40,830 nt of DNA from positions 1 to 40,830 of the forward strand of contig DETK01000032.1 of NCBI GenBank assembly GCA_002361615.1, in the 5' to 3' direction. Shown here piece by piece: positions 8,251 through 17,452 of this stretch. Positions within the stretch are counted from its first letter, which is position 1, and every line of letters begins with the position of its first letter. Under the pieces are notes generated by a model, which was given only the letters and a program-made list of their open reading frames with translations, was not told the origin of the DNA and made no database searches. The translations under genes and the position numbers were made by a program. The DNA comes from Bacteroidales bacterium UBA3290 (GTDB lineage Bacteria; Bacteroidota; Bacteroidia; Bacteroidales; UBA932).

Positions 8251-10658
8251 AAGGTAGCGTAATGAAACACAGGATCGCCGCGCTGTCCGCGGCGGTTCTC
8301 ATCCTGGTCCCCGCCGTGTGCGGTGCCCAGAAGAAGTACACGGTCAGCGGCTATATGACCGACGCCTCGTCGGGCGAGTCGCTGATCAGCGCAGCCCTGG
8401 TGGAGAGCGGCTCCGGCCAGGGTACGGTCACCAACAACTACGGCTATTATACGCTGACCCTGCCTGCAGGCGAGGTCAATCTGTCGTACTCTTATATCGG
8501 CTATGAAACCGTGGAGATGCAGCTCAGGCTCACGCGCGACACGGTGATCCACGTGGCATTCAAACCTTCCGCGGAATTCCTCTCCGGGGCTACCGTCACG
8601 GCTTCCCGCTCCGAAATTGGTGTGCGGGGCACGCAGATGAGCGCCATCGAGGTCCCCGTCCACCAAATCAAGCGTGTTCCCGCCCTGGGCGGCGAGGTCG
8701 ACGTGATCAAGGCCATCCAGCTGCTTCCCGGCGTGCAGTCGGGCACGGAAGGCTCTGCAGGACTGTATGTCCGCGGCGGCGGTCCCGACGAGAACCTGCT
8801 GCTGCTCGACGGCGTCCCCATCTACAATGTCAACCATATGATGGGCTTTTTCTCGGTCTTCAACGCCGATGCCATCAAGAACGTGACCCTCTACAAAGGT
8901 AGTTTCCCGGCCCGCTTCGGCAGCCGCCTCTCGGGCATCCTGGACGTGCGCATGAAAGACGGCAACGACCAGGAATTCCACGGCAGCGCCTCGGTCAGCA
9001 ACCTGGCGGCCAAGTTCCAGGTGGAAGGACCCATCGTCAAGGGGAAAACCACTTTCAACCTGTCGGCGCGCCGCACTTACTACGACATCCTGTCCCAGCC
9101 GTTTATCCTGATGTACCGCAAGATGATAGATGACGGGCTGGAGCGAGCCACCGGCGGCTATTATTTCTACGACGTCAATGCCAAGCTGACCCATACGTTC
9201 TCCAATCGCGACAAGCTCTATGCGAGCTATTATATGGGAGATGACAAGGTGTACGCCCGCATCAAGATGCAGGAAGGTACAGCCGCCACCCGGATGAACC
9301 TGGGCTGGAACTGGGGCAACATCGTGGGCTCCCTGCGCTGGAACCACGTGTTCGGCCCCAGACTCTTCGTCAACACGACGGTCAACTATACCCAATATCG
9401 CCACAAGCTCGATATTACGGGAAATGAAAAGTATGAGAAGGAGGGATATGATACGGAATTCAACCTGGGCTATCATTCGCTGATCAACGACCTTTCGGCG
9501 GCAGCCGACTTCGAATTCAATCCCGATCCCCGGCACGACATCCGCTTCGGCGCCACGTATATCCGTCACGCATTCAAACCTTCCGTGACAGCTATCCATT
9601 TCGGCATGGAAGGGCCGATGCAGCAGCAGAGCGGGGTCGACACCACGTTCGGCGACAAGAACCTCTTCACCAATGAGGCGGCCGCCTATGTGGAAGACAA
9701 CTGGGCGGTTACCCAGTGGCTGAAACTCAACCTGGGCCTCCGCTATTCCCTTTATGATACCGATGGCCGTACGTATCACTCCCTGGAGCCCCGCGTGAGT
9801 GTCCGGGCGCTGCTTACGGACGACCTGTCCCTGAAGGCTTCCTGGTCGAAGATGAGCCAGGCAGTCCATATGCTGAGCAACAGCAACGTATCGCTGCCGA
9901 CCGACCTCTGGGTGCCGGCCACGGCCCGCATCGAGCCGATGCGCTCGTACCAGAGCGCGGCAGGCGTCTTCTACAGCCTGGGACCGGTGGACCTCTCGGT
10001 CGAGGGTTACTACAAGACCATGGAGAATGTCCTGGAATACCGCGACGGCGCCTCCTTCTTCGGCTCTACATCGGGCTGGGAGGACAAAGTTGCGATGGGC
10101 CGCGGCTGGGCCTACGGCGTGGAATTCCTGGCACAGAAGAAAACAGGCCGGCTCACCGGCTGGATCGGCTACACCTGGTCGAAGACCATGCGCCAGTTCG
10201 ACCGGGAGGGCCACATCATCAATCTGGGCAATCCCTTCCCGGCCAAGTACGACCGCAGGCACGACCTGAGTATCACGGCGGCCTACGATATCAACAAGGA
10301 CATCGATGTAGCGGCTACCTTCGTTTTCGGCACCGGCATCTGCGGCTCGCTGGCCCTTCAGACCCTGCAGGTGATTCCGGCATACGACATGCAGACAGGG
10401 TCGTTTATCCAGCATACCGCCCCGCTTGACTATCTGGAGAGCCGCAACAACTACCGGATGCCGTCGTACCAGCGCCTCGACCTGGGCGTCAACTTCAAGC
10501 GGACGTTCCGCAACGGGAACCACCGTACCATCAGCCTGAGCGTCTACAACGCCTACAACCGGAACAATCCTTTCCTGGTCTATCGTGACGGCGCGAATCT
10601 GAAACAACTGTCCATTTTCCCGATCATGCCGTCGGTTTCGTATAACTATGAGTTCTAG
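8247..10658 (+). CDS. TonB-dependent outer-membrane receptor
   Basis: This is an outer-membrane active transporter; the substrate is unknown. The start ATG 8247 overlaps the tex stop (ATGA). A second ATG at 8262 directly begins the signal peptide (MKHRIAALSAAVLILVPAVCGAQ), so either gives a secreted protein of about 800 aa. After the signal comes a carboxypeptidase-regulatory-like beta domain (KYTVSGYMTDASSGESLISA), then the plug domain (LLPGVQSGTEGSAGLYVRGG, LLLLDGVPIYN). The rest is a beta barrel that ends in Phe. The plug and size resemble receptors that pair with DUF4249 lipoproteins rather than SusC. A DUF4249 gene follows 12 bases downstream, which supports a two-component outer-membrane uptake complex. 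Confidence 0.93.
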   Translation: MKGSVMKHRIAALSAAVLILVPAVCGAQKKYTVSGYMTDASSGESLISAALVESGSGQGTVTNNYGYYTLTLPAGEVNLSYSYIGYETVEMQLRLTRDTVIHVAFKPSAEFLSGATVTASRSEIGVRGTQMSAIEVPVHQIKRVPALGGEVDVIKAIQLLPGVQSGTEGSAGLYVRGGGPDENLLLLDGVPIYNVNHMMGFFSVFNADAIKNVTLYKGSFPARFGSRLSGILDVRMKDGNDQEFHGSASVSNLAAKFQVEGPIVKGKTTFNLSARRTYYDILSQPFILMYRKMIDDGLERATGGYYFYDVNAKLTHTFSNRDKLYASYYMGDDKVYARIKMQEGTAATRMNLGWNWGNIVGSLRWNHVFGPRLFVNTTVNYTQYRHKLDITGNEKYEKEGYDTEFNLGYHSLINDLSAAADFEFNPDPRHDIRFGATYIRHAFKPSVTAIHFGMEGPMQQQSGVDTTFGDKNLFTNEAAAYVEDNWAVTQWLKLNLGLRYSLYDTDGRTYHSLEPRVSVRALLTDDLSLKASWSKMSQAVHMLSNSNVSLPTDLWVPATARIEPMRSYQSAAGVFYSLGPVDLSVEGYYKTMENVLEYRDGASFFGSTSGWEDKVAMGRGWAYGVEFLAQKKTGRLTGWIGYTWSKTMRQFDREGHIINLGNPFPAKYDRRHDLSITAAYDINKDIDVAATFVFGTGICGSLALQTLQVIPAYDMQTGSFIQHTAPLDYLESRNNYRMPSYQRLDLGVNFKRTFRNGNHRTISLSVYNAYNRNNPFLVYRDGANLKQLSIFPIMPSVSYNYEF

Positions 10659-10670
10659 GAGAGTAAGATT

Positions 10671-11633
10671 ATGAAAAAGACTGCTTTGCTTTGTGCTGCC
10701 GCGTTGACGCTCCTGCTGGGTGCCGCTTGCGAAAAGATCATCGAATTCAAGGGCGAACAGACGGAACCGCGCTTGACCATTTCTTCACAGGCCGAGGTGG
10801 GGAAACCGCTGGAGGTCTATGTCGCATCATCCATCTTCTTCCTCTCGGACACCTGGAGCGGAGATGCTTTCATTGAGAAGCTCAAGCCTGAAGAAGGGAA
10901 GGTGCGCTGCTTCGTGAACGGCTCCCAGACTCCCTATCTTTTTGAGTGGAGACCCGAATTGGGCGTACCGCATCTGGATTATGTGTCCACCTACGTGCCG
11001 GCCCCCGGCGACCACATCCGTCTGGAAGCGGAATTCCCGGGTTTCGATCCCGTGTGGGCGGAAACCGATGTCCCGCTGAATCCCGCTTTCGAACTCATCT
11101 CCGCCAAATGGAGGAGGATGACGGCGGAAGACTGGGAATGGATCCTCGACGACGATGAATACCACGAGGTGGAAATCACGCTGGCCGTGACAGACGATGC
11201 GGCCCGCGAGAACTTCTATTTCCTGCAACCGGTCCTGACCTCCAGTTACCCGTATATGCCGGAGGAATACGATGAACCCTTCGACTTCACGAGCAATGAC
11301 GTGATTTTCCAGGGCGTAACCGGAGAAAGCGTCCTGGAATCCTTTATGGATGCCGAGCATTTCTTCACCGACGAAATGATCCGGGGACAGCGCCACGTCT
11401 TCACCATTACGATTTCCGGTCTGCCGCCCGTAGAAAATGTGAAACGTTTCTCCCTGCACTGTGCTTCCGTCAACGAGAGCATGTACTGGTACGGAAAGTC
11501 CTACAAGATGCGTGTTACCGGCCTGACCGAGCTCTTTTCAGAGGGCGTGCCCCTTTATTCCAATGTCCATGGCGGTTATGGCATATTAAGCGCGGCGAAC
11601 TCGCAGTGGCTTGACCTGGAAGTAGATTGGTAG
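10671..11633 (+). CDS. DUF4249 outer-membrane lipoprotein
   Basis: The 320-aa product has a lipoprotein signal with lipobox LGAAC and lipidation Cys20 (MKKTALLCAAALTLLLGAAC). The mature part opens with the DUF4249 pattern: EKIIEFKGEQTEPRLTISSQAEVGKPLEVYVASS, followed by LSDT and WAETDVPLNPAFELISAKW. DUF4249 proteins are found in Bacteroidota next to TonB receptors and are thought to act as surface or periplasmic partners in uptake. Here it lies 12 bases behind such a receptor. The substrate cannot be read from the sequence. No SusD-like helical repeats are visible. Confidence 0.85.
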   Translation: MKKTALLCAAALTLLLGAACEKIIEFKGEQTEPRLTISSQAEVGKPLEVYVASSIFFLSDTWSGDAFIEKLKPEEGKVRCFVNGSQTPYLFEWRPELGVPHLDYVSTYVPAPGDHIRLEAEFPGFDPVWAETDVPLNPAFELISAKWRRMTAEDWEWILDDDEYHEVEITLAVTDDAARENFYFLQPVLTSSYPYMPEEYDEPFDFTSNDVIFQGVTGESVLESFMDAEHFFTDEMIRGQRHVFTITISGLPPVENVKRFSLHCASVNESMYWYGKSYKMRVTGLTELFSEGVPLYSNVHGGYGILSAANSQWLDLEVDW

Positions 11634-11644
11634 GAAATAATTCC

Positions 11645-11652
11645 TATCTTTG
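11645..11652 (+). promoter_or_regulatory. -7 box TATCTTTG inside a small dyad
   Basis: TATCTTTG matches TAnnTTTG and lies 25 bases before the glycosyltransferase ATG. It sits inside a perfect 8-bp inverted repeat, CCTATCTT (11643-11650) and AAGATAGG (11654-11661) with a three-base loop. There is no clear -33 TTTG. Confidence 0.6.
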
Positions 11653-11677
11653 CAAGATAGGTTAAAATGCAGGTACT

Positions 11678-12403
11678 ATGGACAGAAAAGTCATCATCAT
11701 TCCCACCTACAACGAGAAGGAGAACATCGAACGGATGATCCGGACGTTGCGCGGCCTGGACGGCGATTACCACATCCTGGTGATCGACGACGGTTCGCCC
11801 GACGGCACGGCAGCCATCGTAAAGGGGTTGCAGCAGGAGTTTCCGGAGCAGCTCCATCTGATTGAGCGGAGCGGTAAACTGGGCCTGGGAACGGCGTATC
11901 TGACGGGCTTCCGCTGGTCGCTGGAACACGGATATGACTATATCTTCGAAATGGATGCCGATTTTTCCCACAAGCCGGCCGATGTGCCGCGTCTGTACGC
12001 CGCCTGTGCTGAAGGCGGCGCCGACCTGGCCATCGGCTCCCGCTATTGCAACGGCATCAGCGTGATCAACTGGCCTATCGGCCGGGTCATCATGTCGTAC
12101 TACGCTTCCGCGTATGTCCGGACGGTGCTGCGGATGAAAGTCTATGACACCACGGCCGGATTCAAGTGCTATTCCCGGAAAGTTCTGGAAACCATTGATT
12201 TCGACCGCATCAAGATGCGTGGATACGGCTTCCAGATCGAAATGAAATACAACGCCTACAAATTGGGCTTCAAGCTGGTTGAGGTACCTATCATCTTCGA
12301 GGACCGCAAGGAAGGAACCTCGAAGATGAGTTCCGGTATCTTCGGCGAAGCCTTCTGGGGCGTGCTGAAGCTGCGTTTCCGCAAAATCCGTCCGCGCCGA
12401 TGA
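11678..12403 (+). CDS. Polyprenol monophosphomannose synthase-like glycosyltransferase
   Basis: This is a GT2-family glycosyltransferase of the dolichol-phosphate mannosyltransferase type, 241 aa, with no C-terminal membrane domain. It would transfer a sugar from a nucleotide donor to polyprenyl phosphate at the inner membrane face. Visible motifs are IIIPTYNEKENIERMI at the N terminus, VIDDGSPDGT, the DxD-type EMDADFSHKP, and the family segment DTTAGFKCYSRKVLE. The C-terminal FEDRKEGTSKMS is also characteristic. The sugar is not certain from sequence. The stop codon overlaps the ATG of the EamA transporter, so it heads an operon with transporter, racemase and ftsY. Confidence 0.9.
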   Translation: MDRKVIIIPTYNEKENIERMIRTLRGLDGDYHILVIDDGSPDGTAAIVKGLQQEFPEQLHLIERSGKLGLGTAYLTGFRWSLEHGYDYIFEMDADFSHKPADVPRLYAACAEGGADLAIGSRYCNGISVINWPIGRVIMSYYASAYVRTVLRMKVYDTTAGFKCYSRKVLETIDFDRIKMRGYGFQIEMKYNAYKLGFKLVEVPIIFEDRKEGTSKMSSGIFGEAFWGVLKLRFRKIRPRR

Positions 12404-13320
12404 GTGGGAAGGGGAAAGGCCTGGGCCTGGTCTGGTATGCGCTGATCCTGCTGACGGTCTTCCTCTGGGGGATGTCCTTCCTCTGGAGTGACCGGGTGCT
12501 GGACCGACAGGTGCCCGTCTTTACCTTCATCTTCACCCGGATGGTGATCGCCGCCTCCGCCCTTACCCTCTTCAGCGTGCTCACGGGCAAGTTCCAGCAG
12601 ATCCGCAAGGGCGACTTCAAATGGTTCGCCGCCATGACGGCCTTCGAGCCCTTCCTCTATTTCCTGGGGGAAACTTTCGGCTTGAAGATTACGGGTTCGC
12701 CAACCCTCTGCTCGGTCATCATCGCCACGATTCCCGTGTTCAGCCTCATCGTGGGGCGGATCCTGTTCAAGGAGAAGCTCTCCAGCCTGAATCGTCTGGG
12801 TATCTTCGTGGCTGTCGCGGGCGTGATCGCGTTCGTGCTGATCGGCGGGAACCTTCATACGGATTATCTCTACGGCATCGCCATCCTTTTCCTGGCCGCG
12901 ATCGGTTCGACCGGTTACACGGCCATCTGCAAGAAACTGGCAAACAAGGGATACAATCCTTTCGCCATCGTCACCTGGCAGTTTATCCTGGCCATCGGCT
13001 TCTTCCTGGTCCCGTTCCTGATCTGGGACGCTCCGACCTGGACGCCGCAATATCTGTCCTGGCCTGTCCTGCGGCCGATCATTGCCCTGGCGGTGCTCTG
13101 CTCGGGCGTCGCGTTCGTGATCTATGCAGCCTGTGTCGACAAGATCGGCATGACGCGCACCACGGTATTCCTGCCGCTGGTGGCCATCGTGTCGGCTGTC
13201 GCCGCCTCGCTGCTCGGGCAGGACAACCTGCATCCCCTGCAGATGGCCGGCATCGTGGTAGCCATGGCCGGTGTGGTGATGGCACAATATACCAACAAGA
13301 AAAAGAACAATGAAGCATAA
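12400..13320 (+). CDS. EamA/DMT-family transporter
   Basis: This is a 306-aa integral membrane protein of the drug/metabolite transporter superfamily. It has two EamA repeats of about five hydrophobic helices each (first repeat about 8-150, second about 155-300) and a short lysine-rich C-terminal tail (TNKKKNNEA). Substrates in this family range from amino acids to nucleotide-derived metabolites and cannot be assigned here. The start overlaps the glycosyltransferase stop (ATGA), and its end overlaps the racemase start by 11 bases, so the genes are cotranscribed. Confidence 0.88.
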   Translation: MSGKGKGLGLVWYALILLTVFLWGMSFLWSDRVLDRQVPVFTFIFTRMVIAASALTLFSVLTGKFQQIRKGDFKWFAAMTAFEPFLYFLGETFGLKITGSPTLCSVIIATIPVFSLIVGRILFKEKLSSLNRLGIFVAVAGVIAFVLIGGNLHTDYLYGIAILFLAAIGSTGYTAICKKLANKGYNPFAIVTWQFILAIGFFLVPFLIWDAPTWTPQYLSWPVLRPIIALAVLCSGVAFVIYAACVDKIGMTRTTVFLPLVAIVSAVAASLLGQDNLHPLQMAGIVVAMAGVVMAQYTNKKKNNEA

Positions 13321-14017
13321 CGGATTGACATTGGGCGTTCTCGGCGGCATGGGCCCGGCCGCCACGGCGGAGTTCCTGCGGCTGCTGGCCGTCAAGGCCC
13401 CGGCCGATTGTGATCAGGAGCATCCCCGGATGATCGTCTATTCGCACACGGTGACGCCGGACCGTACCACTTTTCTGCTCGGGAAAGGCCCCGATCCCGA
13501 ACCCTATCTGCTCGACGGCCTCAAGACGCTCGAGCGCTGGGGTGCCGACCGGCTCGTGGTGACCTGCAACACCGCCCATCATTTCATCGACAAGTTCCTG
13601 GAGCAGGGCCTGATCGGCGTGCCTGTGATCCATATCATCGACGAAACCATCCGCACCTGCCAGGAGCGCAGCCCGGAGGGAGCTTGGCTCACGGCCACGC
13701 TCGGAACGATGAATACCGGCATCTATCAGCGCCACGCCGCCGCCTCAGGCTACCGTTTCCGGATCCCCGACGAAGCCATGCGCGTGGAAATCCACGACAT
13801 CACCGACCTGGTCAAAGCCGGCAAGCAACAAGAGGCCGGCGTGCGCTACCGCGCCGCCATTGAGAAACTTTGGGAGATCGAGCGCCTGCCTGTCGTGGGC
13901 GCCTGTACCGAACTTCCCGTCGCCTACCAGCAGACGGGTTTCCCGCCGGAAATGGGCATCTCCTCGCTGGAAGCCCTGGCCGACGGATGTATCAGAGAAT
14001 TGTATAAACCTTTGTGA
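13310..14017 (+). CDS. Aspartate/glutamate racemase family protein
   Basis: This is a PLP-independent amino-acid racemase of the Asp/Glu/hydantoin racemase fold, 235 aa. The N terminus has the family motif LGVLGGMGPAATAEF. The two catalytic cysteines expected in this fold are present, in VTCNTAHHF and GACTELP. It is closest in pattern to YgeA/aspartate racemase rather than MurI. A role in making D-amino acids for the cell wall or for export is possible, and the EamA transporter directly upstream would fit amino-acid traffic, but this is inference. It is followed two bases later by ftsY. Confidence 0.87.
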   Translation: MKHNGLTLGVLGGMGPAATAEFLRLLAVKAPADCDQEHPRMIVYSHTVTPDRTTFLLGKGPDPEPYLLDGLKTLERWGADRLVVTCNTAHHFIDKFLEQGLIGVPVIHIIDETIRTCQERSPEGAWLTATLGTMNTGIYQRHAAASGYRFRIPDEAMRVEIHDITDLVKAGKQQEAGVRYRAAIEKLWEIERLPVVGACTELPVAYQQTGFPPEMGISSLEALADGCIRELYKPL

Positions 14018-14018
14018 T

Positions 14019-14975
14019 ATGGGACTTTTCAATTGGAAAAAGAAAGACAAGGCGGAGGAACGTCCCCTCGACAGCGGCCTGGAGAAGACCAAGCGTTCGC
14101 TCTTCGAGAAGCTTTCCCACGCCATCGCGGGCAAGAGCGTGGTCGACGATGAGGTGCTCGACTCGCTGGAAGAGGTGCTGATTGCCTCCGACGTCGGCGT
14201 CGAAACCACCCAGAACATCATCGAGCGGCTCGAGAAGCGGGTCGCCCGCGACAAGTATCTGGGCACCGACGAAGTGAACCGCTATCTCTGCGAGGAGATC
14301 ATCGCACTGCTCGACGCAGCGGCGGACGGCAAGAGCGTGGCGCCTTTCGACTTTTCGAAGAAGCCCTATGTCATGATGGTGGTCGGCGTCAACGGTGTAG
14401 GCAAGACCACGACCATCGGCAAACTGGCCTCCCAGCTGCGCTCCCAGGGCAAGAAAGTGGTGCTCGGCGCGGCCGACACCTTCCGGGCCGCCGCCGTGGA
14501 CCAGCTCGTCATCTGGGCCGAGCGCGCCGGCGTGGACATCGTCAAGCAGGAGATGGGTTCCGACCCGGCCTCCGTGGCTTACGACAGCGTCAAGAGCGCC
14601 GTGGCCAAGGATGCCGACGTGGTGATCGTCGATACGGCGGGCCGTCTCCACAACAAGGTCAACCTGATGAACGAGCTGACCAAGATCCGCAACGTCATGC
14701 GGAAGGTGGTTCCGGACGCACCGCACGAGGTGCTGCTGGTCATCGACGGGTCGACCGGGCAGAACGGCTTCCTGCAGGCCAAGGAATTCACCCGCGCCAC
14801 CGACGTGACGGCACTGGCTGTCACCAAGCTCGACGGCACGGCCAAGGGCGGCGTGGTGATCGGCATCAGCGACCAGTTCAAGATCCCCATCAAGTTCATC
14901 GGGGTGGGCGAGAAGATCGAGGACCTGAAGCTCTTCGACAAGAAAGAATTTGTGGAATCCCTTTTCGAATCATAA
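14019..14975 (+). CDS. ftsY: Signal recognition particle receptor FtsY
   Basis: FtsY is the SRP receptor GTPase that targets membrane proteins to the translocon. The 318-aa product has the short N-terminal amphipathic region typical of non-enterobacterial FtsY (MGLFNWKKKDK), an NG domain with P-loop GVNGVGKT at 123-130, DTFRA at 153-157 and DTAGR at 205-209. Near the C terminus are TKLDGTAKGG and the closing GVGEKIEDLKLFD. The open frame extends further upstream inside the racemase gene, but ATG 14019 begins exactly where homologues start and follows the racemase stop by one base. It lacks the long acidic A domain of E. coli FtsY. Confidence 0.96.
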   Translation: MGLFNWKKKDKAEERPLDSGLEKTKRSLFEKLSHAIAGKSVVDDEVLDSLEEVLIASDVGVETTQNIIERLEKRVARDKYLGTDEVNRYLCEEIIALLDAAADGKSVAPFDFSKKPYVMMVVGVNGVGKTTTIGKLASQLRSQGKKVVLGAADTFRAAAVDQLVIWAERAGVDIVKQEMGSDPASVAYDSVKSAVAKDADVVIVDTAGRLHNKVNLMNELTKIRNVMRKVVPDAPHEVLLVIDGSTGQNGFLQAKEFTRATDVTALAVTKLDGTAKGGVVIGISDQFKIPIKFIGVGEKIEDLKLFDKKEFVESLFES

Positions 14976-14989
14976 AAAATACAAACGAT

Positions 14990-17449
14990 ATGAACATCTC
15001 ATTCAACTGGCTGAAGGATTATTTGAAATTCGACCTGACGGCGGAGCAGGTGGGGGCGATCCTGACCTCTACCGGACTGGAAGTGGAGCACATGGAGACC
15101 GTGGAGCAGATTCCCGGCGGACTGGCCGGCGTCGTCGTGGCGGAAGTGGTCGAATGCGTGGCGCATCCCGACTCCGACCATCTGCATGTGACTAAACTCA
15201 ATACCGGTGCACCGGAACTGCTGCAAGTGGTCTGCGGCGCGCCCAACGTGGCACAAGGCCAGAAGGTCCTCGTGGCGACCGTCGGGACGGACCTTCCGAC
15301 CGACGACGGTTCCAAGTTCAAGATCAAGCGCTCGAAGATCCGCGGCGTCGAGAGCTGCGGCATGATCTGCGCTGAAGATGAGCTGGGCATCGGCAGCGAC
15401 CATTCCGGCATTATGGTGCTCGACCCGTCGGCCGTCGTGGGTACGCCTGCCCGGGAGCAGCTCCATCTGAAGGAAGACACGCTCTTCGAAATCGGTCTGA
15501 CGCCGAACCGCGTGGACGGTGCCAGCCACATCGGCGTGGCGCGCGACCTGTATGCCTATTGCGTACAGCACGACATCCCGGTCGAATGGACCCTCCCCGA
15601 TGTGAGCGGGTTCAAGCCCGGGGCAGGGGAAGCCATCCCCGTGGTGGTCGAGGCTCCCGATCTGGCCCCCCGTTATATCGGCATCACCCTCAAGGATGTG
15701 AAAGTCGGCCCTTCGCCCGACTGGATGAAGGAGCGCCTGATGGCCATCGGCCAGCGCCCGATCAACAATATCGTGGATATCACCAACTTCGTGCTCAACG
15801 AGATGGGCCATCCGCTCCACGCCTTCGACGCGGCGAAGATCGCCGGCCGCAAGGTCGTGGTGCGCCGCAGCACGCCCGACTGCAAGTTCACGACACTTGA
15901 CGGCGTGGAACACACGCTCTGCCAGGACGACCTGGTGATCTGTGATACGGAACGTCCGATGTGCATCGCCGGCGTGTTCGGCGGTGTGGATTCCGGCGTG
16001 ACCGAAACCACGACTGAGGTGTTCCTCGAGGCTGCCTATTTCAATCCGGTCTCCATCCGCAAGACTTCGAAGCGGCAGGGCTTGAAGACCGACGCCTCGT
16101 TCCGCTACGAGCGTGGCATCGACCCGACCGCCACGATGACGGCCGCCCGCCGAGCCGCCCTGCTCATTCAGGAGCTGGCCGGTGCAACCGTAGTCGGTGC
16201 CCCGCAGGAATGCTGCGGCAAGCCTTTCGAGCCCGCGCAGGTGGAACTCTGCTATGCCCGGATGGACAGCTTCATCGGCAAGGAACTGGGTGTCGAAACC
16301 TACAAACGGATCCTGAAGAGTCTCGATTTCGCAATCTGCAATGAGACGGAAGGCGGCTGCACCGTGGCCGTACCGGCCTACCGCGTCGATGTTACGCGCG
16401 AATGCGATGTGGTGGAGGAAGTCCTCCGCATCTACGGCTACAACAACATCGAGCTGCCGGTCAGCATGAAGGCTTCCATCAACCCGTCGGCCCATCCCGA
16501 TCCGGAGAAGGTCCGCAAGACGGTTTCCGACCTGCTTGCCGACCGCGGCTTCATCGAGATCATGAACAACTCCCTCACGAAAGGGGAGTACTACGAAGGC
16601 CTCAAGACCTATCCCGCCGAACAGTCGGTGCAGATCGTCAATCCGCTTTCCAGCGATCTCAATGTGATGCGCCAGACGCTGATCTTCAATGCCCTGGAAG
16701 TGGTCGAACGCAACATCAACCACCAGAACAACAACCTGCGTCTGTTCGAGATCGGCAATTGCTACAGCTTCCGTCCGAAGGAAGATGCCGTCGATCCGCG
16801 CGCCGAGCTCAAGAGTTATCGCGAGGAGATGCGTCTCTGCCTGGTGGTCACCGGTCCCGGCGCCAAGTCCTGGCGCAACGAAATCGGAGCGGGCAATTAC
16901 TTCGCGCTCAAGGGCTATCTGGAATTGCTCCTGAAGCGTTTCAAAGCTGACATCTACGACCTCGAGACCGATGCCGCACCGGCCGATCTTTTTGCCGAAG
17001 GCCTGACTTACAAGTTGGGCGGCAAGCGGCTGGCCGTGGCCGGAACCGTCGCCAAATCGCTTCTCAAGCGTTTCGACATCAAGCAGCCCGTGTTCGTGGC
17101 CGAGATCGACTGGCCGGTGTTCTTCGAACTGGTCAAACGCGACAAGATCAAGTACAAGGAACTGCCGCGCTTCCCGGAAGTTCGCCGCGACCTTGCCCTG
17201 CTGCTCGATGAGAGCGTCTCCTTCGCCGATCTCCGCAAGGCGGCCTTCCAGGCAGCCCGCGGAATCCTCCGGCAGGTGAATCTCTTCGACGTGTACCGCG
17301 GACCGAAGATCCTGACTGACAAGAAACAGTACGCCATCAGCTTCATCCTCCAGGACGAAGAGAAAACCCTGACCGACGCCGCTGTCGAAGCGACGATGGC
17401 CAAGCTGCTCAAAACCTTCGAGAACAAATTCGGCGCAATGCTCCGTTAG
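14990..17449 (+). CDS. pheT: Phenylalanyl-tRNA synthetase beta subunit
   Basis: This is the beta chain of the heterotetrameric PheRS that charges tRNA-Phe. The length of 819 aa is normal. The N-terminal MNISFNWLKDYL is followed by an EMAP-type tRNA-binding domain (about 40-150, VVAEVVECVAHPDSDHLHVTKL). The B3/B4 editing region comes next (including GQRPINNIVDITNFVLNEMGHPLHAFD), then the B5 domain and the catalytic-like core. The C-terminal FDX-ACB anticodon-binding domain contains LPRFPEVRRDLALL. The alpha subunit gene pheS is not next to it. It lies 14 bases after ftsY and three bases before the UbiA gene, so it is probably cotranscribed with both. Confidence 0.96.
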   Translation: MNISFNWLKDYLKFDLTAEQVGAILTSTGLEVEHMETVEQIPGGLAGVVVAEVVECVAHPDSDHLHVTKLNTGAPELLQVVCGAPNVAQGQKVLVATVGTDLPTDDGSKFKIKRSKIRGVESCGMICAEDELGIGSDHSGIMVLDPSAVVGTPAREQLHLKEDTLFEIGLTPNRVDGASHIGVARDLYAYCVQHDIPVEWTLPDVSGFKPGAGEAIPVVVEAPDLAPRYIGITLKDVKVGPSPDWMKERLMAIGQRPINNIVDITNFVLNEMGHPLHAFDAAKIAGRKVVVRRSTPDCKFTTLDGVEHTLCQDDLVICDTERPMCIAGVFGGVDSGVTETTTEVFLEAAYFNPVSIRKTSKRQGLKTDASFRYERGIDPTATMTAARRAALLIQELAGATVVGAPQECCGKPFEPAQVELCYARMDSFIGKELGVETYKRILKSLDFAICNETEGGCTVAVPAYRVDVTRECDVVEEVLRIYGYNNIELPVSMKASINPSAHPDPEKVRKTVSDLLADRGFIEIMNNSLTKGEYYEGLKTYPAEQSVQIVNPLSSDLNVMRQTLIFNALEVVERNINHQNNNLRLFEIGNCYSFRPKEDAVDPRAELKSYREEMRLCLVVTGPGAKSWRNEIGAGNYFALKGYLELLLKRFKADIYDLETDAAPADLFAEGLTYKLGGKRLAVAGTVAKSLLKRFDIKQPVFVAEIDWPVFFELVKRDKIKYKELPRFPEVRRDLALLLDESVSFADLRKAAFQAARGILRQVNLFDVYRGPKILTDKKQYAISFILQDEEKTLTDAAVEATMAKLLKTFENKFGAMLR

Positions 17450-17452
17450 CCG

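Noticed and set aside
7791..10607. Antisense open frame of 938 codons across tex and the TonB receptor
   Set aside because: It is a shadow frame of well-supported genes, with low-complexity composition.
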